A DNA stretch of 64,000 nucleotides. Origin: Galbula dea. Lineage: Eukaryota; Chordata; Aves; Piciformes; Galbulidae. Made by a program: the position numbers and the translations under genes. The notes under the pieces are model-generated. The model saw nothing but the letters and a program-made list of their open reading frames with translations, did no database searches and was not told the origin of the DNA. The DNA is taken from positions 1,559,052 to 1,623,051 of the forward strand of contig VWZX01000996.1 of assembly GCA_013399015.1 (NCBI GenBank). Direction: 5' to 3'. Of this stretch, positions 48,227-62,084 are shown piece by piece. How positions within the stretch are numbered: position 1 is the stretch's first letter; each line of letters begins with the position of its first letter.

Positions 48227-48768
48227 CCTTGTGTTGCTTTACAAGCTCTCTGATTTTCCGTGTGCTCCTTCCCCATGTGCCCACCTCAGTGCCCAGCTGG
48301 TTGAACCTGCACCATCTGCATCAGCACAGCTTTTACTTCTCTAAAGACCTTAATGAATTTCTGCCATTCCTGACCTCTCCTCAGCTGCCAATAAACACTA
48401 TTTTTTTTTCCTTTTCCATCTGCAAAAAGCCTTAAAATAACAGCTGCCCTGAGTCAGGATTCCTCTACCCCAAAGCAGCTCAGGGAGACTCAGGCACCAA
48501 GTGCCACAAGCAGCTCCATGAACCAGCTCTCAACCTCCATGTGTCTGAGACCGATAAAGGGAGATAGCCCAAAAGATAATTGCTAGCTCTTTGTGGAGAG
48601 AAGCTGGAGACTTTGGGGTCCCAAGATAACCCAGCTCCCTTCCATGAGCCAGGCCCCTGCACCCCACAGCCGGGCTGCGAGCAGAGACAGGAACCAGGGC
48701 TCGGCTGCGGTTGCAACGTTTCCTGTTTGACAGAGTGAGAAAGAGAGCAGCAAAATGAGGTGGTTGGC

Positions 48769-48865
48769 ATGAAGATGGCAGTTGGAGCATGTTTGTGGCT
48801 GATAACCTCCTGCTCTCCCCTCTCCTCTGTGGTGGCCGAGGGCTAGGACAGGACCCCTGGGGAAG
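48769..48865 (+). other. Candidate untranslated first exon of TRAF3IP3
   Basis: A strong donor, GGGAAG|GTAAGTG, at 48866 follows a GC-moderate stretch 540 bases beyond the HSD11B1 polyA signal. The next plausible acceptor, ATCTGGACAG, ends at 50159, 51 bases before the TRAF3IP3 start codon. Exon start is arbitrary. It contains a short upstream frame, ATG at 48769 to TAG at 48844-48846 (25 codons). Inference only. Confidence 0.4.
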
Positions 48866-50210
48866 GTAAGTGCCCACAGTGCCGTGGCCAGCAAGGAGCT
48901 GCCGAGCTCCAGGCACCAACGTGCACCTTTTTTCCTCTTTCTCACCCCATTCTCAGCCTGCATGATTGACACCACGAGGCTGTAACATGAACCAGCAAGA
49001 ACCACTTTTTTTGTTGTTTGTTTCCCTTAAAGCGAGAAGTGTAACAGCTTGGAAAGCAAAGATAGAGGACATGTCTTGTTAATTAGAGAGGGTAATTTGG
49101 GGTAACGGGAGGAGGAAATAGAACATTAGCTTGTCTAGAAGGCCTCAACAGTTTGCTCAGCTTGGGGTGAGTAATGCACCGTGTATTTCTTTAAGCTTTA
49201 CCTTGCTTTAAATGGCATTTTTGGTTAACTGTGGCTCCTCCAATGCTGCTCTCAGGCTGCAAAGTGCCAGGCTGGACAGCCCAGGGGCAGTGCAGGTGGG
49301 AGAGGAGATGAGCTGTTCCCAACAGGAAGAACTGGATGAGCAGGGGCTGGATTGAAAATGCAGTTGGGGCCATTTTTCAAATTAAGGAAAACTAATTGAA
49401 AAATGCTTTTAAAATGTCCTGAGGAGTTTAGGGCAGCTTGGCTGCAGATACAAGTTTTGTCCCAAGCTATGGAGCTTGTACCCAGCTTCAAGGGAGCACA
49501 GGGTGTGGTGCTGGCAGGTACCCAGCTTGCATTTCCCTGTGTGAAGGTGTTGAGCAGACCTTGCTGGGCCAAGGCAAGTGTGTGCAGCAAGAGGAGAGGC
49601 CCTGGGTGAGCACGGTGGGATTGTCATGGTATGGATGTGAAAACTGCATGGGAATAACCTGCTCAGACTTGTATACCCCCAGACTCTTCCAGCTGTGTCA
49701 CAGTAAGAAACACCTGGATAGTGAAATGCTGTTGGGATCCTCTCAGTAAGTTTAAGCTAAAAATCAGAGGTGCTTCAGAAGCATTTCAAAGAGAATATTA
49801 AAGTAAAAATGAATTGTGCCACACTTCAGAGGTCTCAAAGCCCATGTCCCACCGGGCTCAGCCTCAGCAGCAGTGTCCTGGCTGTGGGTTTGCAGGGACT
49901 TTCCCTGCCCGGAGCAGGAGCCGACTATCCTGAAAGCTCTGCTCTCCTCCCAAAGCAAGCCCCTACAGTGAAAAGGGAGCACTACCCATGAGCTTGAAGC
50001 CAACACAAGTTCAAGGAGAGGACATTTCTCCAGGAACACCACTTGCATCCATTGCATGAGGATTCCAGAACCAGTGTCCAATTCCTCACATCCCTTTAAC
50101 CTCAGAAATAATTAGTTTTCACTCAGATCATGTGTCCCTCCTTGGTTTTATCTGGACAGAGGACCCCAGAGAGCGCAGGGCAGCCAGAGACCAGCAGAGC
50201 TGTTCCCAAG

Positions 50211-53200
50211 ATGATCAACCAGCCCGAGAAGGCTCGGGCACGGCACAGGCGCGGGAGCGAGAGCTACGATGAGAAGTGCGAGCGGCGGCAGGAGGTGCGG
50301 GAGAACCTGCGGCGGAGGAACAACATCACCACCTGCCGCCACCTCGGGAGGGGAGCAGAGGAGCCCTCGCAGAGTCCCCGGCAAAGGGAGTTCCTGAGGA
50401 GGAGAAACCTGCCAAATGATGCTGGAAGGACGCTGCCGGGACAGGATCCCAAAGCACACATCCCCCTGGATCCCTCCTCACGGGTGGATCCCAGACCACC
50501 CATCCTGCTCCAGGTAATGCCTGTCCCACAGCTCAGTGCTCTGCCTGCTCCAGTTAGCACCCACAGCCTGTCCACCCATCAGAACAGCATCAGGATCCAA
50601 GTCAAAGTACAGCCCGAAAGTGGGAATGCACAGACAAGAATGTACATTTCCTTAGGCACAGCAGAGTTGGGCACAGGTAGACACTGTCCCTTCCCCTCCT
50701 GGTGTCCTCCTCCCCTGTTTTCCAAACCCTGAACCAGATGGTGATTTTCTCCAGGCTCCACATCCTGGCTGCCAGATTACAGTTCTGCACTTATACCAAT
50801 TATTTTTTCCCTTGAAAACTGAGCTCTAAAGACCTGGCTTCCCTCCAGCACCTTCACTGTTAGCAGGAAGGATGCAGGAACTCCCTGGTACTCATGACCT
50901 ACCCTGTGCTGAACAGCTAATAGTAAACCAGAAGATCACCATGAATTCACCACCATCAATAACATCTATAGGGAGATACAGAACACCTCAGTCCAAGAGC
51001 CAAAACGGATTTCCTTTTAAACTTAGATCCCATGCAAAATGAACAGCTCCCCTGGTACACTGAGTTTGTCCCAGAGGCTTCCCAAACCTACGGTCAAAAG
51101 GGAAGTGACTTACACAGGCATGCCCTGGAGCTCCCTTCCCAGCTGCTGCCGTTTGGTTCACCAGGTTTAATCACCTGCTGGGCAGCAGGAATCTGGAACA
51201 AGCTTTTACATGCACACAGTCCTTGCAGGGTGTCTTCCCCCTGTTTACTTCTGCAGAGGTAACAAGGGGCCAGAGGCTGGGAGGGGGCAGAGGGGTGAGG
51301 ACTCTTCTCTGGGGAGATGTCAGAGCAGAACAGGTACCTCTGCTCCAAGGCAGCCAAATGGCAGCAGGGACTCAAGCCAGGACCCAGCTCCCTGCCACCA
51401 CGAGTCCTCATCTTTTCAAAAAGTATCTGAGGACACGGAGGGATTCCTTGTTCTGTCCTGGTGTGTCCATCCATTTGCCCCACCCAGAAGCCAGCAGGCT
51501 TTCTCCCCCTTCCTGACACTGCTCTCAAGCTGCTACAACCAAAGCAGCAGATCTCTGTGGATTTACCATGGTTTCTTGGCATCTCCTTGATGTTCTTCTT
51601 CCAGTTACTGCAGGTACAAAGCCTGACCCAGCCACAGCCACTTCCCCTCCATTCCTCACAGCCCATTTTGGGGAGATGCTGACTTGAGCTCTCTCTCATT
51701 CCAGCACCCATGGAGCTTCTCCACACTGACCCCTGCTCACTCCCTGCTCAACCTCAGCATCCCTCTCAGCATTTCAGCAGGAGCCATCCCCAGACGAGGA
51801 GCCTCTGTGACCACCCAAGGTAGGTGAGGGATGCTCACATTTCCCAGCACAACAGCACTGTGGCAATTCCCTCCCACCTCTAAGTCTGTCTGGTTTGGAT
51901 GTAAGCTGGTAGCTTCCCTATAACCCAAGCTCCTCTCCCAGCAGCCCCCATGCTAAGTTTTACCATCCCAGTCTGATTTTCCCCTGTAGACTGCAGGTGT
52001 TTTTCTGTCAAGGGATAAACCAGCCCAGCCCATGGTTTAACCAGTGCTGCTGAGCAGAGGGCTTTGGCCTACAGCTTCCCTCTGAAGTGCTCCAGATTAT
52101 CCAGAGGCCTGGGGGTTAGCTTCAGGCTGCAGAATTACTGAACTTCTACTTCTCTGTCCATCTGAGCAGGACTCTTCTCCACCTCTTGTGGAGGTGACTG
52201 CTGTGACTGGATGCTTTAAACCACTTCTCTCCATCCTAGAAGCAATGCCATTTCTGAGAGCTGAGATGGACACTCGACTAGAAGAGCTTCAGAGCCCCTT
52301 GGACACCAGATCATTCACCTCCTTCCTCTTTGCTTTCACAGGAACCCAGACCCTCACAGACCTAAGAGCAGGAGTGAAAGACTCAAGCCAGCAGACAGAG
52401 TAAGCTGATCCTCCCCTCCCCAGGCTGGGAATTCAGACATCCACAGGGAAGCCTCTGATGCCCAAACACATTTCACCTTGGCACAAGCTTTTGCTGCCCA
52501 AGCACCCACAGTCTGCAGAGCCCTGGGCTGCTGCAGATCTCTGCCCTACCCTCACCTCAGTAACACACTGTCTTTTTTGTTTTAGTTGTGGAATAGCAGT
52601 TTTAAACAAGGTAAGCAAAAGACAGAGTGACCACCCTTGAACTCCTGCAAATGCAATCTGTTTCTCATTTCTGACCTGGACACTGACTGCTGCTGAAGTT
52701 CTGTAGTTTCAAAACAAACGATGACACTCCTGCTATAAGAGGGAAAGACTCTCCTGTCCCATGGGTATCTACTGTCCTCATGCCATAACTGCCCTGATTT
52801 GATCCACTCCATGGCAAATATGCTCTAACTCCAGGGCTGTAAGTTGCTGCAGAAAAGGTTTTGACTTCCCTGGAAAACCCAGCCAAAGGAACCCCAGCAA
52901 GGGCTCTCCTCCTCCACCCAGATACAGGCTGTTAGCTTCAGTTCTATTTCAAAACAAATATATGGGTTTTGTAGCCAGTTCATGAGATGTTTATGAACTT
53001 TAACACTCCTCTTGTTTATAAACATTAATTCTTTCCCTTTCAGGAAATGCTGCAGCTGTCCAACTACCTGAAGGTAGGAACCAAACATTGCTAAGTGCCT
53101 ATCAGAAAGCTCTTCAAGTGCAATACTTTAAAAATCATTATTATTATTAAATGAAGGAGTGTTACATGCCCAATTTCACTTGGCCAAGAAATCCTACAGC

Positions 53201-56200
53201 GAAGCCACTGAGCTCAAAGTCCTGCCTGAAACCCCCTGAGAGGCAGAATCCCTGAGCTGGAGGGGGGAAGAGGGACTGTCCCCAGCAGCTCTGGGGTCTC
53301 CAGCATCACTGGGGCTCCCACTGACCAAGCTCTCCCTTTCCCCACAGGAGGCTCTGCACCGTGAGCTGCTGCTCAAGCAGAAGATGGTGATTCTGCAGGA
53401 GCTTTTCTCCACACTGCTGCAAGCATCAGAAAAATCCTGGCAGGTACAGATTGCTGCATGAGGCAGTTCCTGGGGGGCTGGGGCAGCTTTTGCCTTGGTG
53501 GGATCAGGCTTGGGCACAGAAGCAAGAGCACCCCAGGGGTGTTCCCTTCTTTCTCAGAGCTAAGCTCCAGCCCTGCTCAGCTTCAGTGCTTTGCAGGCAT
53601 GGAGATGTTATCAGTTTGTCATGCAGCAGTCCCCTGGCAGAGGAGAGATGGTGCAGAACTGTTCACCTGTGAGTAGCTGCTTGCCCAACCTCTTTCCTTC
53701 CTGTCACCTTTCTTACAGGGAGGCCTGAGCACAAACTCAGGAGTTAGGGGGTCACATTGCTTGAAGTTTTCCCCTTTTGTGCCCCAAAAGACTGATACAA
53801 AAGGTACTTTACACTTCGTGATGATCTGAAAGCAAAGTCCCTTCCTTCTGTAAGGTTTTGGGGTATTTTATTCTTCCCTTTCCCACTTTTTCTTAAATAA
53901 AAAGCAAACAGAAGTGTATAAGTGGAGGGAGAAATTGGACTACACCCAGCCAACCATCTTCCACCCAGTTTTCTTTCCTAGTCAAAACAAATTTCAAATA
54001 TTTTGAGCCTTTTCTCCTTTTTTTTGGTCAAAATAAGAATGTTAGATGAGGCACAATGGTACACTCAAGTGCTGGCAAACACTATGCTGGATAGAGGAAA
54101 AGACAGACTGTTTCTTGATCTGAGAACACAACATCTAACCCCCACCTCCAGCACCCCTCACCTTCCTGCCCAGCTTCAGCCTCTCTGCCTGCTCCTGGCC
54201 AGGACCACAGCATCATCCTCCCCACACATCACTGTCCCACCTCCTTCTGGGGTTGCATTCTGGGCTCCTAGCACCACGATGCTCTTGGTGCACTGCTGAA
54301 CTGTGGCTCTGCAAACTATTTCCCCCCAGCTCAGACAAAATCCTCAGGGCACCACTGACCCAAGGCCCTATTTTTCGGTTGTTGCTCTCAGGAGGTAATG
54401 TTAAGTTGATGCATTTTGTGCAACACATGAAGCATTTTACATAGGATTATGAAATCAAAGCTTAAGTTACAGTTCATCAAGCCATTAGAAAGGGGTTTGA
54501 AAGTTTTGTTAGGGCAGAAAAGCAAGTGATTGGGTGAGATGCTATAAAAACCCCTGCGGTAGATGCTCTGTGGTTAGAACCTTCCTCCTTTGCTCGCTTC
54601 TTCAAATAACATAGGCAGGAAAAAACACCCTGACACACTCTGTGGGAAGCAGCCTCAGCCTGGAGCAGGTGGGTGCACACTGCTGCTTGCTACCTCTGCT
54701 GCAGGAGGGGACTTGCTGCTAACTCTTGCTTTCAGCCTGTCCTCAGACTAAACATTAACTCAGCACTGGCACCAGAGCAAACAGGGCAAACAAGGCAGAT
54801 GCTGCCTGCTTGGAGGGGACGTCCCAGGAACTGTGTGCTGGGAGGCAGCTGGAGGTTAAGGATGCTGTGCAAACTGAGGGTTGGTCATCCCCTTTCAAGC
54901 CCAGGTGAGATGTCAAATGCTCGTTGCAGAAGCTTTTAAATCCTCTCTAATACTTTGGGTTTCAAAGAAATGCTCTTGCATACATGAATGATCTTGCAGT
55001 AACTCTTGAAATGGCCACAGAGGCGTTTTTGAGGTGCTGCTCGCATTTGGGGGTGCTTTTGGCTCGATGGAGCAAGTGAATCCTCTGCAGGGATAAAGCA
55101 TTTGGTTCCTTCTCCCTCCCACTATCTTACTTCTAGGTTAGAGACAGCTTCCTATCACAGGTCTGCACCTTAAATCCCCCTCCCATCTGTTGTAAAACTT
55201 GCTTAGTTGATTCAAAAATGCTGCCAGATGAAGGAAGCAAGTCTCAGTTATTATTAGAGTAATTTTAAGCTCTTCTCCTCTTAGGGAAGAAAGCTGCTAC
55301 TGTCATATGCTTTCTTCCCTTCCTGACCTCTGAAGTTGAGCCTGGCTGGCTTCTGGAAGTACCTTGTAGCTCTCTGCCATTTCCAGTACATTGCTGCTAC
55401 TATATAGACTTACTTTCTGGTGCAAGCAGTGTGTCTGGGCAAACTGGAAGCCTTCCAGAAACCATTTATTATTATTATTATTTCTTGAAAGTTGTTGCAA
55501 ACGACAAGGGAAAGGGTATCAGAGAATCCACTGATCACAGGACAACCAAAGCACTACAGCTGTCAGCCAAAACCAGTTTAATACTTACATGGCACTTTAA
55601 TGACAACAGTAGAGAAATGCAGAGGAGTTTGAGAGAGGGTTTGGAACTGAGCATTCAGGAAGCCTGTTTGGGGGTTTATTTGTTTTTTTTAAAGCAGCAT
55701 CTGTCATGTAGATCATCTCCTGCACAAGACCTGGACCCAAGACATGCTCCTGTAATGTTTCCAGTCAGAAGCATTATTTCTTGTGCTTTCCCACTACGTG
55801 CACACACTCACTCGCCCTCCTAGCATGCTGTTCTGCTAACAGTCCTCTCAGACAGTTTATTCCATTTAGGGAAATCTTTCTTCTGTATGTTCTTTTGCCA
55901 ATTTCTAAGCTGCATCTCCATGAAAGGAGTTTGCCAGCACATTTCTGCTCCGCAGCGTAGGAAGAGCCCAGTGCTCCCTTGCCTTGTACTCTGCACCTTC
56001 ACATCTGTGCCCAGGAGCCCTGACACCTCCACCCTCCAACAGGAACTTCTGCAGAGAGGAGCACTGAATAAACTGCGAAGGAAAATGACCCATAATATTT
56101 CACACAAAAATGCCTTTCAAAGGACAGAGCTTTCAGTTCTCTGGCCCAACAACTGAAGTGGGAAGATTTAGTCTTTGGAACTACAAACCTACTTCAATGC

Positions 56201-59200
56201 TAAGACAGCAGAGAATCTGGTTTGGCTTGGGTCTAACAGCTCTTCCTGTAGCATCAAGGAGCTGCTTTTCAGAGGCTTGACTTCAAACAGCAGTCAGCAG
56301 AGAGGACAGCAGTGTTCTTGGTTTTGGCAGTGGAAAAAACAGCCTACGTGAACTCTTTGCTAGAAATTGTATCTGAATTTGCATGCAGTCTGGTTTCACA
56401 AACCCCGAGAAGCCTGACTAACACTGAGAGGAGATGACAAGAAGGAAAATGAATCATCACTGCTGCCCTCTCTATCCCCCTGCCCAACTGCTAGATGTTG
56501 CAACACAGACCCAGCCTATTTCCTAAGGGAACCAGCAAGGCAAGACCTTAGCACCAGCCAGAGCTTTAGGCAAGGAGCGTTGCAGGGAGGAGCCACCAGC
56601 CAGGGAACAAGGCTCTATGTAGGCAACAGGTAGGAGCCCCAGACTCACCCCAAATCCTCATCCCACTGTAGCCACCTGCACTCAGTAACCAGCAGAGCTG
56701 CCTCAGCAGAGCTTCTCAATGCAGGAAAGTTTTGCTTCCCCCATATCCCATTTATTCCAAGATTGCAAAGGCTTCTTTGAATGCTAAGAGCTGAAGATGC
56801 TTCAACAAAACCTAGCCACACTACCACAGATGAAGGGAGAAGGTGAACTGAAACACAAGCTAACAAAACATTGGAGACATTGTGTAGTTCATGATTCCAC
56901 AGCTCAGTTCAATTGTTTCTTTCCCCAGGGTCAGCTGAACGAAGATAAACTCAGGTGTAAGCTAAGAGCACTTGAAAACCAGCTGCAGGCCTGCACCCAG
57001 GTAATGTCTGACTGCTGAGGCACACAGGGGTGAGGAAAGGCATGAAAACAAAATAGCAACCATCTAATTAGGTCAGGTCTCAGTTTCTAGAGCAATCTGA
57101 GTAGATATGGATCTGAAAATGATTTTTCCTCTTTGCTGGAGCAATGTTTCACAGCACATTAGCAGCAGCATTTGCAGACTCTGGGGTTGCCAATATTCAG
57201 GCTTAGCAAGATTAGGTTTATGTCAGACAAGACCCTTCTTCCTTTAAAGAGTTACCCAAAGGAGTGTGTGAAGAAGATCCTGATAGAGATGGAGGACCAG
57301 AAGCAGACCTATGAGCAGAAGGCAAAAGAGGCACTTCAGAAGATGCTGGAGGACAAACTTCAAACTGAGCAGCAGCTGCAAAACTCTCAGGTAAGGAACA
57401 TGTTTTGTGGCTGGTTTTGCTTTAGTCTAGTTCTAGTGGTGACAAAGAGACCTCACATTTCAGGGAAAGGGGATGAATTAGTAACAAACATGTAAAAAAG
57501 TCCCCCTTTTTTAGCTACTGAGCTAAGTCCAAAGCAACCTGGTGGCAACCTGTGCTCATTTTGTGAGCCTCACAACGGGTTCATTAAGGCCAGCACACGG
57601 TTGGCAAATACACTGCTCTTTGGGAGTTTTAAGTGTAATCCCTTCTCCTCCAACACCCTTTCTTCCCCTTCCCTGCAAGTACAGATAAAGAAGCCACACA
57701 CACAGACATCCAGGGCATGAGGACTCCAGAGGTGCTTTTTCTGGAGTAGCTTTTATATGAAAATGGGTTTTACCCCAGGAGGTAACCTGTGGGAACAATA
57801 AATCCATCGGATCCCAAAGATTACCAGCTGAATAATCCTGGCAGCAGAGGAACTTGGGTTCCACAGCAAAGCCTCTGCCCTTCTTCACTCTGTCCATCAG
57901 ATGGCATCAGCCCCACACGGATTCTCTTAACCCTGGTGCAGGAGGAGGCAGCTCTGCCCCAGCCCCATGCTCAGGCTACTGGATGCTAACGCTGCAGATG
58001 TCGTTCAGGGCAGTCTAGGATGGTCCCACGGGACCGTAGATCCCAGCCCACCCGTGGGTCCTTGTTCTCTTCCCAGAGAAGCCTGGCAGTGACGAGAGAG
58101 GACCTTGCCTTCTGGAAAGAGCACTACACCACGCTCAAAGCTGAATTGACCAAGATGACCACAGCACACCTCGAGCTAGAGACCGGCCTCCACGCTCTGC
58201 AAAGCGAACTGCAGGTACCTCAGTTCCCTGCAGAAACAGCATCCAAGGGAGCTCATTCACCTAAATGTTCCAATATGCAATCTGGGAAGCCCCCAGGTTG
58301 AGATCGTTAGATTTTAAAAAAGCCCTTTTGAGGAAGCACAGTGGCCACATGTGCAGCCATGTCCTCAGCTCAGGGCTGTCTTTCCTTTCTGGTGATGCTC
58401 AGGGGCTGCCTGCAGTATGGTGCCAGGGCTGGACTGATGCTGGGGCTCTTCTCACCCACAGCAAGTGGATGCACAGAAGGAGCAGCTGGGCCAGGCCCTG
58501 TGCAGCTTGCAGAGAGAACATGCTGAGCTCCACCAGCGAGCCAGTGCCTTGCAGGAGGACAACGAGCTGAAGGCTGAGCACATCAGTGCCATGGAAGGTA
58601 TCAGGTGGAAGGGGGTGGGGTCCCTGTGTTTCCGTCCTCCCAAAGAACAGAAGGAAAAACACTCTTAGAATCCTTGTCCTTAAAGCCAAGCACACATGTA
58701 CACAAAAAGCCTCTCCCTGAACCTGCTGCACACCTCAGCTTGCCAAGAAAGCCTCTGGTTTCCAAAGGGCTCCTAAAGTCATTTCCAACTAGATAAAGGA
58801 CTTCAGGGAAGTCAAGTGACTTTTCCAGAAGGAAGGATGAAATGGGAAACTTCAAAAAAAGAATCAAAAAGATAAGTCCTCAGCTTTGATGAGGACTTCT
58901 ACGTCCCTTGTCAGACCTCTTCAACACAGCAATGCGAGCCTGCTTGGGTGGTAAGGGAGCACCCATGGGTGCCTGAGGAGCTGCTGCATGGTGGTGGGTG
59001 TTACCAGTGTTTAAATACACATTAACAGTGGCTTAAAGCACCAGTTCAGAAGCAAGGAAACTCACTGATATGTCACATGGCTATTTTAAAACACAATGAA
59101 GGAAGAGTACATGGTGCCAGTTGTCTCTCCTAACAGGTCTCACATGAACAGCTCTACAACAAACCAGAAATTAATAGACTGGGAGGCACACCAGAAAAAG

Positions 59201-61714
59201 CTGAAAAAAAAAAAAGAGGCAATTGACTGCTAAAACTGACATCCCTTCAGAAAAGAAAGTTCAGCATAGCCAACAACATCCACTCCACTTTAGGAGAATG
59301 GGAAGGTTACCATCCTGGCCTACAGATCCAGAGACTGACATCAACCTTCCTTTTCTTCCATCACTTTTTCAGCTAAACTGCAAAAAGAACAAACCCAGAA
59401 GGTGACACTAGAGGCAACCATCAGCCACTTGCACAGTAAGTGATAAAGATGTGCAAAGTCAGAGATCTGTCTTAGTGCTCTGGGCAGTAACAGTGGCTTG
59501 TTCCCTTCACAGGCTTGATACAGAACCAGACCAACCAAGTGAAGCCCCAGGAGGTGACAGTGCAAAGGAAAGGTCAGCAAACTTTGTAACCCCCACCCAG
59601 CACTGGACACAGGAACATTAGACCTGGCTCTAGGAGAAGTCTACATGGGTTTAGAGTAAAGGCTGCTTTAAAGCTGCACGAAGCAAGTTACTATATCTGC
59701 TAGTTAACCATTAAAGTTTCAGTGTATTTTTGATGGCAGAGAGTTCTGAACAAATAAATGAGTCTCATTGCAAATTCTACTCCAGTGGCTATGCCATTTT
59801 TTCCCCCCAAACAAAATACATCCTAGTTTCTAGTTGCAATTCCAAAAATTACTCCAAAAAAGTAATAAAAGGCATTTGATTGTAACTCCCCCTCCCCTCC
59901 ACTTCTGGCAGCTACTTAGAAATACTCCTCTGAAGATGATTAACCAGTAGCTACAGCAGAGGCAGACCTGTGATAACTAACCCAGCTCCTGTGTCCTCTG
60001 CTGTGCATGTGGCACACAAATACTATCTTTAAACTGTGCTGAGTAAACAAGATCTAAAGCAACCTGAGAGCCTGGGGCTGTTTCTCATCAGAAGCCTGCC
60101 TGTTTTCTAGACCAGGTTTTCACCACGCAGACCTCACCTCTCACTCCTGCCAAGGAAAACCAAAACACTCTCTTAGAGCACCCAGAGGAGAAGGAGGGAG
60201 CAGAAAGTCTGAAGGATGAGATGCAGAAAAGGACATCCCAGCTTACAGCAAAGGAGAATGAGGTGAGGAGGTCACTGAATCGCACCTGGGACCAAGGGCA
60301 GGGCAGCAGCAGCCTGGCACCAGGGGCTGCAGAGCAGAGCCCTCACCACACAACCCATTTCTGAGGAGAGTCTCACAAAGACAAAGGCACTTTCCAAAAG
60401 CTGAAGCTCTGAGCACAAAGGAAGGAGAGGAAAAAAATGAGAGGCAAATAGCAGGAAGAGCCTACTGACAAAAGCCATGCCCTTACAACTGGGCTGTAAA
60501 CAAAATTCAAAGCTTTCCAGCCTTTTACACAAAAAAGCCTTTCTCATCAAACTGCTCTCTGCCAACTAAAAGCCTCTCAGTTCTTACAGCAGCACACAGA
60601 CAACAAGGACTTATAAAAGAAAAAAAATATATAACTTACTGTAGCAGAGCCTAGAGCCACAGAGGAGATGAACTTATCCCACCATGATGCTGCAAACACC
60701 ACTCTCTAACATGACCACTCTCACCTGGGGGAGAGTTTTGTAAGGCACAATCACAGCTAAAAGGGAACAGCTGCAGGGGTCCCAGCAGTCCTTCGTCCTT
60801 CCACACCTGCTGCTGCTCAGACAGCAGGGACTTGTATGTGGCTGTCAGGAGAAGAGGTGCTCCCTGGGTTTGGGAATTGTGCAGTATAACTAAGGTGCCT
60901 GTCTCATGTCTCAGAGGGCTTAAAAGACTCTGCAGTTGTTCCCACAGCCGGTGAAATGCAGACTGAGGTCCAGGATGAGAGGCAAACCCTGCCACGAGTT
61001 TACACTCCATGCCTTCTTCCTGACCTGCACACACTCATGGTCATAAATGAACTCTTGCTTCTTTCTCCCCCGTGATGTGGAAGAAAGCAAAGCCAAGCAG
61101 GTCAGGGGATGGTAGCAAACCAGGCATTGCCTCTACCACCAGTTCCCAGTAACACTGACATCTGCTCTGTGCCCTACAGGTACATGTGGACATGCAGGTG
61201 GCAGAAGGGGAATCCTCTTGTCACAGCAGTGCCCGTGGCAAGAGCTGCAGGAGCTCTGCCACTCTGGGGGTGTCCAGCAGGCAGGGCACCCCCTCCAGGC
61301 AGGGCACCCCTCCTGCTAACGGCTGCTTGCTCTGCTTGCAGTGCACGGAGCTGCGCTCGGAGCTGGAGGCGCTGAGCGAGGAGTATCGCTCCTGCCTGAG
61401 CAGGCTGCGCCAGTGCCGGGAGGAGTTCAACCACTTCCAGAGCAGGCAGGCAAAGGTGGGAGACATTCTTTACCCCAGCTCCCAGTGCTGCTGGGCTGGG
61501 GCTGCAGATCGGGCCGGGAAAAATTCCCCATTTATTTGTGGAGTGTGGACAGATGAATGTTTGCTAGGGTTGGGATGAGAAATTTCCTCTCCTCATTCAT
61601 TTCCTAGCTAACACTTGCTTCTCCTGGCAGAGACGGTGCGGTCACTGGATCCCTCTCCTGGTGGCAGTGATAGCAGTGGCCGTAGCCACCTTCTTTGCAA
61701 GTCACAGACCATGA
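50211..61714 (+). CDS. TRAF3IP3: TRAF3-interacting JNK-activating modulator
   Basis: Coiled-coil, tail-anchored adaptor that binds TRAF3 and acts in lymphocyte and antiviral signalling in mammals. Fifteen coding exons join in phase: 50211-50513, 51705-51819, 52342-52399, 52586-52610, 53044-53073, 53348-53443, 56929-57000, 57250-57390, 58077-58214, 58462-58597, 59373-59435, 59513-59572, 60111-60262, 61342-61455, 61631-61714; 528 residues (human 551). Conserved blocks are ESYDEKCERRQEVRE near the N-terminus, GTQT at 140-143, then the coiled coil (LLLKQKMVILQELFSTLLQA, GQLNEDKL, IEMEDQKQTYEQKAKEALQK, CREEFNHF). The last exon encodes a basic RRCGHW and one membrane helix (IPLLVAVIAVAVATFFA) close to the C-terminus. 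The donor after 59572 (GTCAGC) and the one after 61455 (GTGGGA) are weak. The start is the ATG after the 50159 acceptor whose frame reaches the conserved block; an upstream in-frame ATG at 50130 lies before that acceptor. Confidence 0.94.
53444..56928. other. Largest TRAF3IP3 intron, no gene seen
   Basis: 3.5 kb between the exon ending SEKSWQ and the exon starting GQLNEDK. It has a short ATT repeat near 55467-55481 and otherwise unremarkable AT-rich DNA. No coding exon is missing here, because the two exons join as in the human protein. Confidence 0.7.
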
Positions 61715-61864
61715 AAGACCTTCTCGATGACCAACCTCACTGCAGGAACTGACCTTCACCAACAGCAACATGCCCTCCCCGTGGCGCACCTTCTGCTGTT
61801 TTGTACTTGCCCATTTGGTTCATATCCTGAGCTGGTCTTACTCCAGACAAACTCCTGTGGTCCA

Positions 61865-61870
61865 AATAAA
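61865..61870 (+). terminator. TRAF3IP3 polyadenylation signal
   Basis: AATAAA 151 bases after the stop codon, in CCAAATAAACACTGG. Confidence 0.75.
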
Positions 61871-62084
61871 CACTGGGAGTTCACTCACCTTGGCTGCTTT
61901 GGGTCTCCTCTGTCAGTTGAAGGTTGTGCTGCGCAGTTCCTGCAGTGCTGAGGGACAAAGCCACCCCAACTCCTGCTGGCAGGGCTCACAGGGACAGCAG
62001 AGAAGGAGCATCTAATGCCCTTGGGATCCAGCATCCCTGTTTTTCAGTCTGGAAGCTACAAGGACTACATTTTTTTTTTTTCCC

